From: Notospermus geniculatus
Taxonomy: Eukaryota > Nemertea > Pilidiophora > Heteronemertea > Lineidae
Direction: 5' to 3'
DNA: 64,000 bases
NCBI GenBank assembly: GCA_002633025.1
Contig: NMRB01002750.1
Location: 26,742-90,741, forward strand
A program made the position numbers and the translations under genes. The notes beneath the pieces are model-generated. The model did no database searches. It was not told the origin of the DNA and saw only the letters and a program-made list of their open reading frames with translations. Below, piece by piece: positions 54,190 through 64,000 of the stretch (position 1 is the stretch's first letter; the number at the start of each line of letters is the position of its first letter).

Positions 54190-55620
54190 ACTTTTAATTA
54201 GACCCTAAAAGGGGATGTTCTTTTTCCGAACATTTTTCCCAAGTAATTTTTCATCACCTTACAGATGACTGATTTTCACAAAAACTTCAGATGTTATACT
54301 TATCATGCTTATAATGTAAACTAGATAATGGCAAGTGAAAAATATGACACCAACTGCGTTAATTAGGAAGACAAAGGAGTTTTGCAAAATGTTCGAAATC
54401 AGCATGAAAACAACAAAATCATTTCCTAACATTTGCTATACTGAGCGAGTATAGATATTATTTGTCACTGATAAAGAAATCAATCTCAACATGATTGTTT
54501 GTGACGAAATATTTGCATAAAATGTGAGATTTTCTTACTTTTTCACCATATTTTAAGTGGGGGTAAAACAGAACAGCCAAGCTAGGCCTCTGCAGATCAA
54601 TGGTATTATAAAGGTCCTCGTCATCAATAGATATTGTAGGTTTCATGGTCATGAGCACTGAGTGACAAGCTGACAGCCCTCGGACTGTTTGAACCAATGT
54701 GAAATCCGATCATGCCCGCATTATTGCAGACTGTGGTTATTATGGGCCTTAACATCAAACATCCCATGTTTCCTATGAAATTGCCTAGGGTCACTTTCCT
54801 GCACTCAGTGGTCTGGTGACCCATGAAACCCAAAATAACTATTGAAGACAACGGTCTTTATAACACCATTCATCTGCACAGGCCTGCTTGGCTGTTCTGT
54901 TTTGCCCCCTCTTTAAATACAGGGTATATAAAAAAAACGCAACAGTTGGTATTTTCTCCAATATCTATAAATCTAGAATGGATGTGACAAATATACATAG
55001 GTCATATTAATCCTGTGGATCTTAGCTTCAAAATGACACCATTCATGTTGGAATACCATTTTGTGCTTCCCCATTTTGTTTTAGTCATGGCCAAGTTCTC
55101 ATGGCCCCATCATGGCGGAAAATGCATCAACTTACAAAGGTAAATCCCAACCCTGCAACAACTTGGACTACAAGCCATTTCGTTTAAACAGTGCCTTGAT
55201 CAGCCAATTTGAAGCTAAGATCCACAGGATTAAAATGACGTATGAATATTTGTCATATCCATCCTAGATTTATAGATATTGGAGAAAATACCAATTATCA
55301 CGGGTTTTTTTATACACCCTGTACAGTGAAAAAGTAAGAAAATCGCACATTTTATGTAAATATTTCCTCACAAACAATCATATTGGATTGATTTGTTTAT
55401 CACTGACAAATAATCTCAGTATAGCAAAAGTTAGGAAATGATTTCTACTGTTTTCATGCCGATTTCGAACATTTTGCAAAAGTCCTTTGTTTTCCTAGTT
55501 GATATATTTTTCGCATGCCATATAATATATGTATCTAGTTTAAGGTATCACGAGTCATCTGTAAGGTAAATGAAAAATTAGTTAGGAAAAATGTTCCGAA
55601 AAAGAACATGCCCTTTCATC
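54190..55620. repeat. Long inverted repeat with nested MITE
   Basis: The left arm (about 54205-54550, with GTTCTTTTTCCGAACATTTT) and the right arm (about 55320-55615, ending AAAATGTTCCGAAAAAGAAC) pair over about 300 bp. The loop contains a second complete hairpin (54918-55325) and some unpaired sequence (54550-54915). No coding capacity recognised. Confidence 0.65.
54918..55325. mobile_element. MITE, TACAGGGTRTATAAAAAAA ends
   Basis: TACAGGGTATATAAAAAAAA at the left and TTTTTTTATACACCCTGTA at the right are inverted. The arms continue through TTTTCTCCAATATCTATAAA and GATCTTAGCTTC with their inverses, about 120 bp in all. It is nested within the loop of the larger inverted repeat. Confidence 0.65.
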
Positions 55621-56184
55621 TTCGGGGCGAAATTCTGAATCTTGGCTACCGACTGCGTTGTTCCGGATTATACCATTACATAACGACAAGCAGTCTTCAG
55701 GTAGAGAGTTCTCAAATAAATCATTTCAGTCACCCGTTAAGGTGTAAAAATGCCCTGATTCACATTTTCTGGAATACGTGAAGATTTCACTCGGATATCA
55801 CCAAAATCTCTCTATAGGCACCTGGAGGATTAAGTTTACTATCAGTTAAAACGGATACTTCAAAAAAATCATCAACCAATTAAGTGCAAAACAAAACCGA
55901 AAATCACAGGAAAAGCGGTGAATTCCACCCGAGTCGATCAATAAGCTGGTTATGGGCTGCCGCACAATAGGTTATTGTTCTGACTACCGCCGCTAGCAGG
56001 CCTGTGCCGATCTCTGTTCCCTTCACCTTAATGGGTCCATTAAAGCTGAACTTAATAGATATAAACCCCAAGCGGCAGCGGGTAGAAATTACGAACAGCC
56101 ACAAGGCACTCCAAACCACCTCTGAAAACGATACACCCTCTCGGACGGTCACGGTTGGTTTCACTTGCCACCACGCTCTTGAAC

Positions 56185-56305
56185 AGTAAAGATCTCAGCA
56201 CAGCTGTCAAATGAGAAAAAACGAAAAATAATCTGTGATGGCACCGAGATTCGAACCAACAACCCTCTGATCGATTCGTCAACCTCTTTCTATTGCGCCA
56301 CGAAG
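56185..56305 (-). mobile_element. tRNA-derived SINE-like copy 1
   Basis: On the minus strand, a tRNA-like head with A-box-like TGGCGCAATAG and B box GGTTCGAATCT is followed by GGTGCCATCACAGATTATTT, a T-rich stretch, then CAGCTGTGCTGAGATC. The same head and tail occur on the plus strand at 57421-57542, so this is a repeat family, not a lone tRNA. Confidence 0.6.
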
Positions 56306-57420
56306 ACTCCCGAACAGACAGCATTACAGCAACGTACACCCTGGTGGTCCTCGATTTTCTTCCGTTCGTGAGGGCCTCCAGCGGCAACGGAGACGACTCT
56401 CACCGCCGGATAAAACTTTTTTACTCCGCCGGACGTCCGTTATCTCTATCCGGCCAGGTGAAACCAAACTGTGACCGTCCGAGTCCGAGAGGGTGTATCG
56501 TTCCACGAGGTAGTTTGGAAACTGTGCCTTGTGGCTGTTCGTAATTTCTACCTACTCTTCATTCCAGTTCCGATTGGCGCGAGGTTTATCAACGATAGCT
56601 CCGCAACGCCTGGGCCGATTTTCACGAAACATACATCAATCGACTTGTCTTTCTTGGCGGTATCTTATAATCCAAGGTTCATCGCGATATTCCCACTATT
56701 TCTCGATATTTTGACCCCTGTACATTTGCACGCGAGGTTGTGTACAAAGTGTAGTTCCGCGATTTGGCCGCTACGAGCGCTGTGTTTTGCGTGGTCGCGT
56801 CGATTTTTCGTAGGGGTGGGCAGCCATTCCTGCGTTCACGTGTTCAGCTGAGTTTTTCCCTGAGAGTTTATGTGCTAGAAATATGGATGTTTTCCGTTGC
56901 TATATTTGACTAAATGTAATTTTATTCATCTGACGGACAATAAATCTCTGTTAGCATGGAATAAACTGAGGTCAGATGCGAACTGTCTGAGAGGCTTCTC
57001 TCCCCCGAACAAATAGTCCGATCTGACGTTCCTCGTGTGGCGCNACAATTAAGAACATGCTTAATGTCTGCTTCGGAGCCACCATGTTTCTATCTGTTGG
57101 TAATACATTTATGGGGTGTAAATCTCACCATTCAAAAGTTGGCTGTACATCCCGTCCCATTCTCCTGTACAACGCTCAGTCAGTTCTTGGGTCCAATGAT
57201 AAAGTCAGTGTCCTGAACTTCAAAGTCAATTTTTCGGCGTCTTGCAAAAAAATCTCAAAGGCCATCCACCCTAGCTTGACTCAGGAGGGTCCCCTGAACA
57301 CATTACGAGGGGGTGGCCTTTTACAGCAGCCGGTCCCCCATTTTCACCAAAAATGGGGTTTTACCCCCTGGGTATGAGGAAATAAAGCGATCGGAATTGT
57401 CGTTATGCAAGCAAGCAGTC

Positions 57421-57542
57421 TTCGTGGCGCGTGCAGAAGGAGGTTGGCGAATCGATCAGAGGGTTGTTGGTTCGAATCTCGGTGCCATCACAGATTATTT
57501 TTCGTTTTTTTCTCATTTGGCAGCTGTGCTGAGATCTCTACT
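57421..57542 (+). mobile_element. tRNA-derived SINE-like copy 2
   Basis: The plus-strand copy shares GGCGAATCGATCAGAGGGTT, GGTTCGAATCTCGGTGCCAT and the T-rich tail ending GGCAGCTGTGCTGAGATCTC with copy 1. The A-box region is altered here (GGCGCGTGCAGAAGG), so transcription competence is doubtful. Confidence 0.6.
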
Positions 57543-58951
57543 ATTCATGCTACTGTCACACCTTGCCGGATAGCGTTGACGGACGTCCGACGGAGAACAA
57601 AATTTTAAATCCGTTCATTTCCGTTCGCATTCGTTTCTTGCCCGTTTCTCGTTCGGAAAATGCGTACCTTTTCAGGTGATGTCCGTTCCATCCGGCGGAA
57701 AGTTTTGTGCATGCACAAAACTTGGAACGGACACCACCGGGCAAAAGCGTCCGCTATTTGAACGGTGGTTGTGCGCTGTGCATTCGTTTTGTTCGGAACT
57801 CGTTCGTTGTTCGCCCTGTAGCCTACTTGTCAGTTCGCATTCGTTGACGTCCGGTGGAGTTCGACTCGCGATCGGACTACTACCTGACCTGCAACGGGTG
57901 AACCTGAGGTGTACCGTATGTTCAGCGGACGATTACCTGATAAGGAACGCATGGAGACTGATGGATGACAGATGAATGACGGATTCGTAACGGAGTCCAC
58001 AGGACAAAACTGATGACTTCAGGATAAGTACAGTATTGAACTAGGCCTACCGTAGTAGGCCTAACGAGTCCCGAACAGACAGCAACGTACACCCTGGTGG
58101 TCCTCGATTTTCTTCCGTTCGCGAGGGCCTCCAGCGGCAACGGAGACGACTCTCACCGCCGGATAAATCTTTTTTACTCCGCCGGACGTCCGTTATCTCT
58201 ATCCGGCCAGGTGAAACCAAACTGTGACCGTCCGAGAGGGTGTATCGTTCCACGAGGTAGTTTGGAAGTGCCTTGTGGCTGTTCGTAATTTCTACCTAAG
58301 CCGCTTGGGGTTTATATCTATTAAGTTCAGCTTTAAATAAGAACATGAAGAATTAAGTCCACTCCGGCCTACCGTAAACAGCGGCACTGCATCGTTCAAG
58401 GACAAGGACTTTTCTCGTTGTCGGAAAATCATCGCCGCGGTTCTCGACGTCAGTGCACGACGTCACGACGTCAGTGTAGTGTCCGACATACATCCCATCG
58501 TTTCTTGTTTATACCTGCCGCACACGAGTGCAATTTTGTCTCCGACGTTGCCTCCATAGGAGATTTTTGTCTCAGCATCCTGTCACCGCACACGGTGCGT
58601 CANGATCGGCGAAAATGACATTTTGGTCAATTTCAACGACTTAACTGCAATAAAGTTCGATGAAACTTGGATTATAAGATACCGCCAAGAAAGACCAGTC
58701 GATTGATGTAGGCCTATGTTTCGTGAAAATCGGCCCAGGCGTTGCGGAGCTAGTTCGTTGATAAACCTCGCGCCAATCGGAACTGGAATGAACAGTAAGC
58801 CGCTTGGGGTTTATATCTAGGCCTATTAAGTTCAGCTTTAAATAAGAACATGAAGAATTAAGTCCACTCCGGCCTACCGTAAACAGCAATGACAAGGACT
58901 TTTCTCGTTGTCGGAAAATCATCGCCGTGGTTCTCGACGTCAGGATATTCC

Positions 58952-59151
58952 TCTAAAAGAGTGCAGCACCTGACGGGACAGCGTCCAAGACGTCATTCAT
59001 GATGTTTTGAGGCGAGACGAAAAAAAATCAGATTGTTTCACGACGTCATGATCGCTGAAACAACCGGATTTTTTTTCGAGTCACGTCATGCGTTCAGAAA
59101 TGACGTGTGGGACGTCATGACGCTGTCCCGTCAGGTGCTGCGCTCTTTTGG
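58952..59151. mobile_element. MITE inserted in the second local repeat copy
   Basis: The left arm (CTAAAAGAGTGCAGCACCTG, continuing ACGGGACAGCGTC) faces its inverse ending at 59151. ACGTCA-type words are frequent within. The first local repeat copy (58440-58520) continues through GACGTCAGTG..CCGACATA without it, so the insertion followed the local duplication. Confidence 0.65.
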
Positions 59152-60708
59152 AGTGATAGAGTCTACCGACATATTTATCCCATCGTTTCTTGTTTGTGTT
59201 TACTTCAACTAAAATGGGCAGACTTTTCTCGAATGCTTGCACAGCCGCCATCTTGAATCGGACGGTTTCATGAAGGCTGATCAGCCTGTTCTACATTAGA
59301 GGACGCAAACCCCAAGAAATCTCTCTGTGCACATCTGAGGCCGCAAAGTGCTTAGCGTCCACAGGCGCAGTCGGAATCGCAAGGATCAAAATTTTTTGAT
59401 ATTTGCCGCAGCCGTATATAGTGCGCCCAGCCGCAGGGCGCAAGGCCGTGCAAAGATCCTTGCGCCGNAAAGATCCTTGCGCCGTCGTGTTCACACAGCG
59501 GCGCAACGATTAAAGGCCCCTTGACACCAAAACCGCGCCAGGGCCGCGACGGCGAAAAAAGGGATTTTGAATTAGGAAAGACCAAAAAGGACAAAAACTG
59601 AATAAGGAAAAAGGAATTTTGAATAAGGAAAAATCAAACAGGACAAAAAACTGATTATATGTGGAACACCATTATTTTAATCGAGCCGATTATACGTGTA
59701 GGCCTAGATGATCTGTCAGTTGCGAGCTCTCTCTGACCTCCGTCACCTGAATCGTTTTACGAAACTAAACATGAGAGTTAACAAGGTAGAATTTGAAGCA
59801 TGAAGTTTGATCGTCCATGTCGATAAAACTACAAAAATTTCTTTGAACAAAGAGCAAACGTTCTTGAAATACAATTTATCCAGTAATCTCAGGTGCCAGC
59901 GTCTCACTTGCCATGCGATAAACTGCTGATGGTCTGCTTCATTCTGCAACTGTCAGTGAATGCTCAACTCCGTCCACCAGACTGGCACGAGGTCATTTCT
60001 TATTTTGCACTGCTTGGAAATCGCAACGGAGATTTTAGCATTCATCTCTGACTGGATTATAGTCATTCTGTAGTCAGCACGAGCAATCCTCTGCAAGAAT
60101 CCAAAACGTACAAAGATGTAAATAGACGTGTCCGTTGACGCAAACTTTTGATCAACATTAAATTAATACCGGAACGTCGACGTCGTCGTTTGGGTCAGAG
60201 AAACATTGTCTGTTCTGACAAAGAATCGGTTTTATATGCACTCAAATCGAACGACTAACCTGTCTTCGAAGATATTCTGCGAAGCAACTAGTGTCCTCAT
60301 TGGCCATGATGCTGTAATGCCTTCCTAAATCGTGCGGAATTAGTTGCACCAGGTTTTCTCCGCGACTTCATTTCTTCAGCCTTGTCGTAACACTTCAACA
60401 AAGACCATATCGGGACATTAACGTACTACCATGAAGAAACCACCACTGCAACGGTAGTTTCCATGATAAAATGAGGACAAGCGGCTGAGGTTTTCAAGGA
60501 GCTCATTGTCAGCGTTCCTCTCTGGCGTCGTTGGGGTCTAGTCGAAGAACGCCGAGAAGAAGCGGTGTTGTTCTTATATAAACCATGTTTATACCACATC
60601 CGCCGTGTTTCAGAGGATTGAGAATCGGGGATACGGTCTCTAAGAAACCAAATCAGCAGTGCTTCGAACACTGGATGGCATTCTTCTCTGTTACAAGTAA
60701 GAATAAGA
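59152..60708. other. Intergenic upstream of GPCR-3
   Basis: No gene recognised. At 59454-59482, AAAGATCCTTGCGCCG is repeated on both sides of a single N (59468), indicating an unmerged overlap. AAGGAAAAAGG-type simple sequence lies near 59560-59650, similar to that at 33060-33250. The promoter of the GPCR downstream is expected here but not identified. Confidence 0.45.
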
Positions 60709-61890
60709 TTGGGCCTAGAACGGCGAACTCACTGCCTTAGGTCGTCGAAACGTCGTGTTATATCCCGGGCAAAGATGAGCAACACCAGCACGCCCACATT
60801 TCATGAAGTCACGAGGGCAGTTGGTCATCAAATCCTAACATACAGCGCACAGCCAAGGTTGTGCCTCTCATATTCATTATACAGTTTACATGACGATGAC
60901 GCATTTTACATTTTCTACTTCGTCATTAAAGTCCCTCTAATATTCTTTATTGTATTCTTCGGTCTTATCGGTAACGGACTTTCATTTGTGGTCTTAGGGA
61001 GGGAGAGACCGTTTACGTCGACGTCAGTCCTGCTTCGGTACCTCGCCATTGCTGACAGTCTTTTGCTCATTGCTCACATTTTTAATACAGGTCTACAGAC
61101 CCTCTCACTTTACCTGCCAGTGCTGTATTGGTACCGGTATTTTATTAACATGACCCTTGGTTATATGTGGGCAGCTTTCGGGATAGCAAAGATTTTCTCC
61201 ACATACGTCACACTTACAGTGGGTGCCGAGCGGTTCATTGCTGTGTGCAAACCGCTAAAAGCAGCTACGATTTGTACAATCAAGAATGCTCATATATTGG
61301 GAATAGCTGATGGTATATTCGCTTTTTTATCGCGAACAATAGTGGTAGTTACGCTATACTTCGGTAAGGCATATTGGTTTTATGATCACTGCACAGATTC
61401 CTATTTCGTAAAGTGGGATCGCGATTACCTCTACCCATTCCAAGACAACATATATATCAACGTCACTGGTCTTGTTTTTTACAACGTTACGACATTGGTC
61501 ATTCCCACATTTTGTCTTGTGTTCTTCACCTATCGTCTGCTGGCAGCCTTGAAACAATCATCCGCAATGAGGCAGACGACAAGTGGAGGAAAAGCAGATG
61601 AAAACATGAAAGCGACAACAGTAAGAGTTTTAGCCGTGATCATCATCTTCTTAGTACTTGAGATTCCATACGCGATCGCAGGCATACTTAAAGTATTCGA
61701 TGGGTATGTTTCGCAACAAAGCAGCACATATACTATAATAGTCACTAATTTTTTAAGCACTCTCAACAATTTCGTCAATTTCTACATATATTTTTTAACG
61801 GGGACGAAGTTTAGGCGAACATTAAATAATTTATTTTGCTCCCCGTTGAACACCAGAAGCCACCCGTTTGAGGACCTGAAGAGAAAATAA
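60709..61890 (+). CDS. FMRFamide-receptor-like GPCR, single exon (393 aa, or 371 from Met 60775)
   Basis: A plasma-membrane rhodopsin-class receptor, probably for a neuropeptide (inference). The second Met (60775) is the more likely start: it precedes NTS, an N-glycosylation site, and removes an arginine-rich leader. TM1 holds GLIGNGLSF (N1.50 present). TM2 has LAIAD. TM3 ends VGAERFIAVCKPL, an ERF in place of DRY. The second extracellular loop has a Cys (DHCTDS) and an N-glycosylation site. TM6 includes VLEIPYAIAGIL. TM7 ends NNFVNFYIYFLTGTKFRR, so NPxxY is replaced by NFYIY as in the two GPCRs at 17-22 kb. The absence of coding introns contrasts with those three-exon genes. Ligand unknown. 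Confidence 0.9.
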   Translation: MGLERRTHCLRSSKRRVISRAKMSNTSTPTFHEVTRAVGHQILTYSAQPRLCLSYSLYSLHDDDAFYIFYFVIKVPLIFFIVFFGLIGNGLSFVVLGRERPFTSTSVLLRYLAIADSLLLIAHIFNTGLQTLSLYLPVLYWYRYFINMTLGYMWAAFGIAKIFSTYVTLTVGAERFIAVCKPLKAATICTIKNAHILGIADGIFAFLSRTIVVVTLYFGKAYWFYDHCTDSYFVKWDRDYLYPFQDNIYINVTGLVFYNVTTLVIPTFCLVFFTYRLLAALKQSSAMRQTTSGGKADENMKATTVRVLAVIIIFLVLEIPYAIAGILKVFDGYVSQQSSTYTIIVTNFLSTLNNFVNFYIYFLTGTKFRRTLNNLFCSPLNTRSHPFEDLKRK

Positions 61891-61903
61891 GGGCACGGGA
61901 ACA

Positions 61904-63272
61904 GGGACCTTATTCATAAAAGACCCGCAAACGCACCGGGCGCGTAAACTACCCCGTACAGCGATCCGCGCCCGTAAAGTGGTATGCATAAAACGCCCGG
62001 ATCTTCCCGGGTCCCGGTATCTTCCCCGGATTTTCTCGGGAGGTTAGGGGGCCCTCGGAAAACACCGGGCTGCTTCATTTTAACATGAAAATGGCTGTGG
62101 CATTTGCAATCGAGCAGAGGTAACGGCAGAATTTTCGTAGAAATCGTGTACAGTACATGATGTTATATTGCGAGGGAAGTGTAGTTAGACGTTTATTATT
62201 GGTAGGAAGACGTGCATGGACTTGTAAAACGATTTTTGATGCCACGTCACATTAGGGTATTCTTCCGGAAACATGTCATTGCACCGTCTATCAAACTGCT
62301 GTGTGCTCTACATTCTAAGCTATTTTGCTAACGGTAACATTCAGTACGCACCGGTACGTCAGCGGGTATGGCAAGCCGATCGTCATAACGACGTAAACAT
62401 GGTTTTCGATCCTTAAACCATGCGTGGTTTAGGTCCCTGTTTTGGTTTACTGTCCTAAACTACAATTTTCAGGCACATTAAACCATAGTTTGAAGCAAAC
62501 TATGGTAAAACTACTAATCGGCATAAACTATGGTTCGCGGTCCCTAAACTACGGTTTACTGCTAAGTGTCGATTCCCAAAGCGCCGATTGTCCATTCCGG
62601 CGTACATTATACGGTTTATGGTAAACTACACTTTGTGAGTAGACTACAGTTAAGCCTCCCTAAACCATGGTTTAGGATTTACTAACCCTAAGTTTGCTCT
62701 AAACTGTGGTTTTGGGTCACTAAACCACAGTTTGTTCCATACATTACTACGTTTAGGATTCCAAAACCGTAGTATGCAGTGAATGCAAGTTTAGGCTCCG
62801 GGACCGCTGGCAATTTGTATTGCTACATTCTGACTTTTGAATGGACATCATTTCCCCTAAACTGCGGATTAGGCTCCGTACTCTATAGATTACGCCTAAT
62901 ACGGTTCTAAAGTATGTAGACGAAATGAGCATTTTGCTCTAAGGCATGGTTTACGATGTCTAAACAGTATAGGATCATAATCTGTTGGGGGTAGAGGCTC
63001 CGAAAACATGGTTTAGGGATCGCAAACCATGGTTTATAAAAGGCGCCAGAATGGACAATCGGGCTGCCATAAACGTGAAATACTGCACGATATATGTGAG
63101 CACAGAGTACGCATGCACTTTAAGCCACCGGGCCCGGTAAGCTACGACACCGGGGTACCTGTCTCCGGGATGCTTTATGAATGCCACGGATCGTAAATTT
63201 ACGGGGCCCGTAGACTCACCCGGTAACCCTCACCGGGAACGGATTTTCACGATTTTTTATGAATAAGGTCCC
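61904..63272. mobile_element. Outer TIR element, GGGACCTTATTCATAAAA ends (E2)
   Basis: GGGACCTTATTCATAAAA at 61904 is mirrored by TTTTTTATGAATAAGGTCCC ending at 63272. Subterminal GC-rich blocks (CCGGGCGCGTAAACTACC on the left, GTAAATTTACGGGGCCCG on the right) flank a second element at 62367-63070, so this one was split by a later insertion. It begins 13 bp after the GPCR-3 stop codon, so it may supply that gene's 3' UTR. Confidence 0.7.
62367..63070. mobile_element. TIR element filled with AAACCATGGTTT palindromes (E3)
   Basis: Left ATGGCAAGCCGATCGTC and right GACAATCGGGCTGCCAT are imperfect inverses. The interior is an array of AAACCATGGTTTAGG-like units in both orientations, with perfect palindromes near 62660 and 63025. 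The ends match those of the 4827-6784 element, although the interior units differ. TA lies on both outer sides (GGGTA/TAAAC if the element is taken as TGGCA...TGCCA). No ORF. Confidence 0.75.
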
Positions 63273-64000
63273 AGGCCCCCAAGAGGGCGTGTGGTCCTTC
63301 TGATTATAATAGCTACAATGATTTAACATGAAATGGTCCAAGGACCATGTGCTCGCCTGTGGGTGAATGTACCAGAAGAACAGATGACAATATTGTGTTT
63401 TTGGTTTTAGCCACCTAGTGGCCACGCTAAGAATTGAATTGGCCTGAAACTTGGTGTCATCGGTCATCTGACCTAGGGAAATATACGTACCAAGTTTCAG
63501 GCCAATAGCCTCTGCGGCTATGAAACATGCCACCTAATGGCAAAATTTTGAACTTTGACCACTGTGACCTTGAAAAAGAGGTCAAATACAAAACCCATTA
63601 TTATATATCATGTAACCTCATTAGACGTACCTACGATAAAAATTTGGTGAGGATGCCACCAACGGTTAAAGCAAATGGCTCGCGGTGTTTGTTTACATTC
63701 AGTTGGGGCGCCATGACAGTTGGTCCTCAATATCAAGCGTCATTTTGAGAAAAAGGCGAAAGAACGATTTTAGTTTAATGGGCAATGCATTAGACAGCCA
63801 AACTTCGGAGGCGTATTCTGCAAAATCTGCCGCTTCAAAATCAATGTGAATTGCACAAAATGTACATTTTGACTGACTGAATTTGAAAACATCATTAACC
63901 CATTTTAACAAATTTTTAATGGAACCTCGTCCCCAGTGTTTAGGTTCGCATATTTGCACAGGGCTCACTCACCAGTGGGGACGAGGCCCGATTTGTCACC
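63273..64000. other. No gene recognised; dispersed-repeat-like sequence
   Basis: Contains CCACCTAGTGGC / GCCACCTAATGGC, an inverted pair (CCTGAAACTTGG at 63443 facing CCAAGTTTCAGG at 63491), and GTGACCTTGAAAAAGAGGTC. These resemble short dispersed repeats with AGGTCA-like half sites, as in the 27.7-28.3 kb insert. No exon was identified. Confidence 0.45.

Larger units (their letters stand above)
55940..59170. repeat. Mosaic of locally repeated segments
   Basis: Several segments occur more than once. 56330-56560 and 58070-58310 are direct copies (TACACCCTGGTGGTCCTCGA to GGCTGTTCGTAATTTCTAC). 56035-56160 is an inverted partial copy. 56560-56700 is inverted at 58650-58790 (AACGCCTGGGCCGATTTTCA). 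58296-58440 and 58798-58945 are direct copies. N characters at 57044 and 58603 mark joins, so part of this could be mis-assembly of a repeat family. No transposase frame was seen. Confidence 0.6.

Noticed and set aside
60426-60671. Minus-strand 81-codon frame upstream of GPCR-3
   Set aside because: Short, low in recognisable composition, with no neighbouring exons.
1-64000. Reverse transcriptase, integrase or transposase genes
   Set aside because: None of the open frames shows the catalytic motifs; all mobile elements seen appear non-autonomous.

Overview
The window is eukaryotic nuclear DNA. Genes are split by GT-AG introns, spacing is loose, and transposon remnants are dense. The gene families are animal ones: a polypeptide GalNAc-transferase, L3HYPDH, JKAMP, a TMEM179-like protein, rhodopsin-class neuropeptide-type GPCRs and LicD-domain proteins. 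The frequent AGGCCTA and TACATGTA words, the LicD paralogues and the FMRFamide-receptor-like GPCRs suggest a marine invertebrate deuterostome (echinoderm or hemichordate type). That placement is an inference; no species is assigned.

Layout. 1-4826: no gene seen. 4827-6784: a terminal-inverted-repeat (TIR) element built of short palindromes, with two nested insertions. 7230-14994 (+): a complete 13-exon polypeptide N-acetylgalactosaminyltransferase whose introns hold at least five small TIR elements. 17377-21684 (-): two tandem paralogous GPCR genes; the left one has a frameshift in TM2. 22395-35216 (+): L3HYPDH, four exons, with an 11.3-kb first intron. Inside that intron, on the opposite strand, lie an intact LicD-type gene, a truncated LicD copy and two LicD pseudogenes, all within a roughly 3.8-kb tandem duplication. 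37213-39051 (-): TMEM179-like gene. 40321-45355 (+): JKAMP, divergent from TMEM179 across about 1.3 kb that contains a TIR element carrying three TGACGTCA motifs. 45.6-48.4 kb: three TIR elements. 48857-50599 (-): an intronless 580-codon ORF of unknown family. 52084-53160 (-): an intact LicD-type gene. 53.2-60.7 kb: nested inverted repeats, a tRNA-derived SINE-like family and repeat mosaics. 60709-61890 (+): a single-exon FMRFamide-receptor-like GPCR. 61.9-63.3 kb: one TIR element nested in another.

The genes do not form an operon or an obvious shared pathway. GALNT and LicD proteins are both membrane-anchored enzyme families of the secretory pathway. L3HYPDH is a metabolic dehydratase, JKAMP is an ER membrane protein, and the three GPCRs share the same unusual TM7 motif.

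Assembly caution. Single N characters at 24860, 43373, 57044, 58603 and 59468, and a run at 41414-41429, mark joins. At 43373 and 59468 the join is flanked by duplicated sequence. Some duplications here (clearly JKAMP exons 3-4, possibly the L3HYPDH exon and the 3.8-kb LicD unit) may therefore be haplotypes laid end to end. Repeats, exon joins and motifs were read by eye; no alignment or database search was run.
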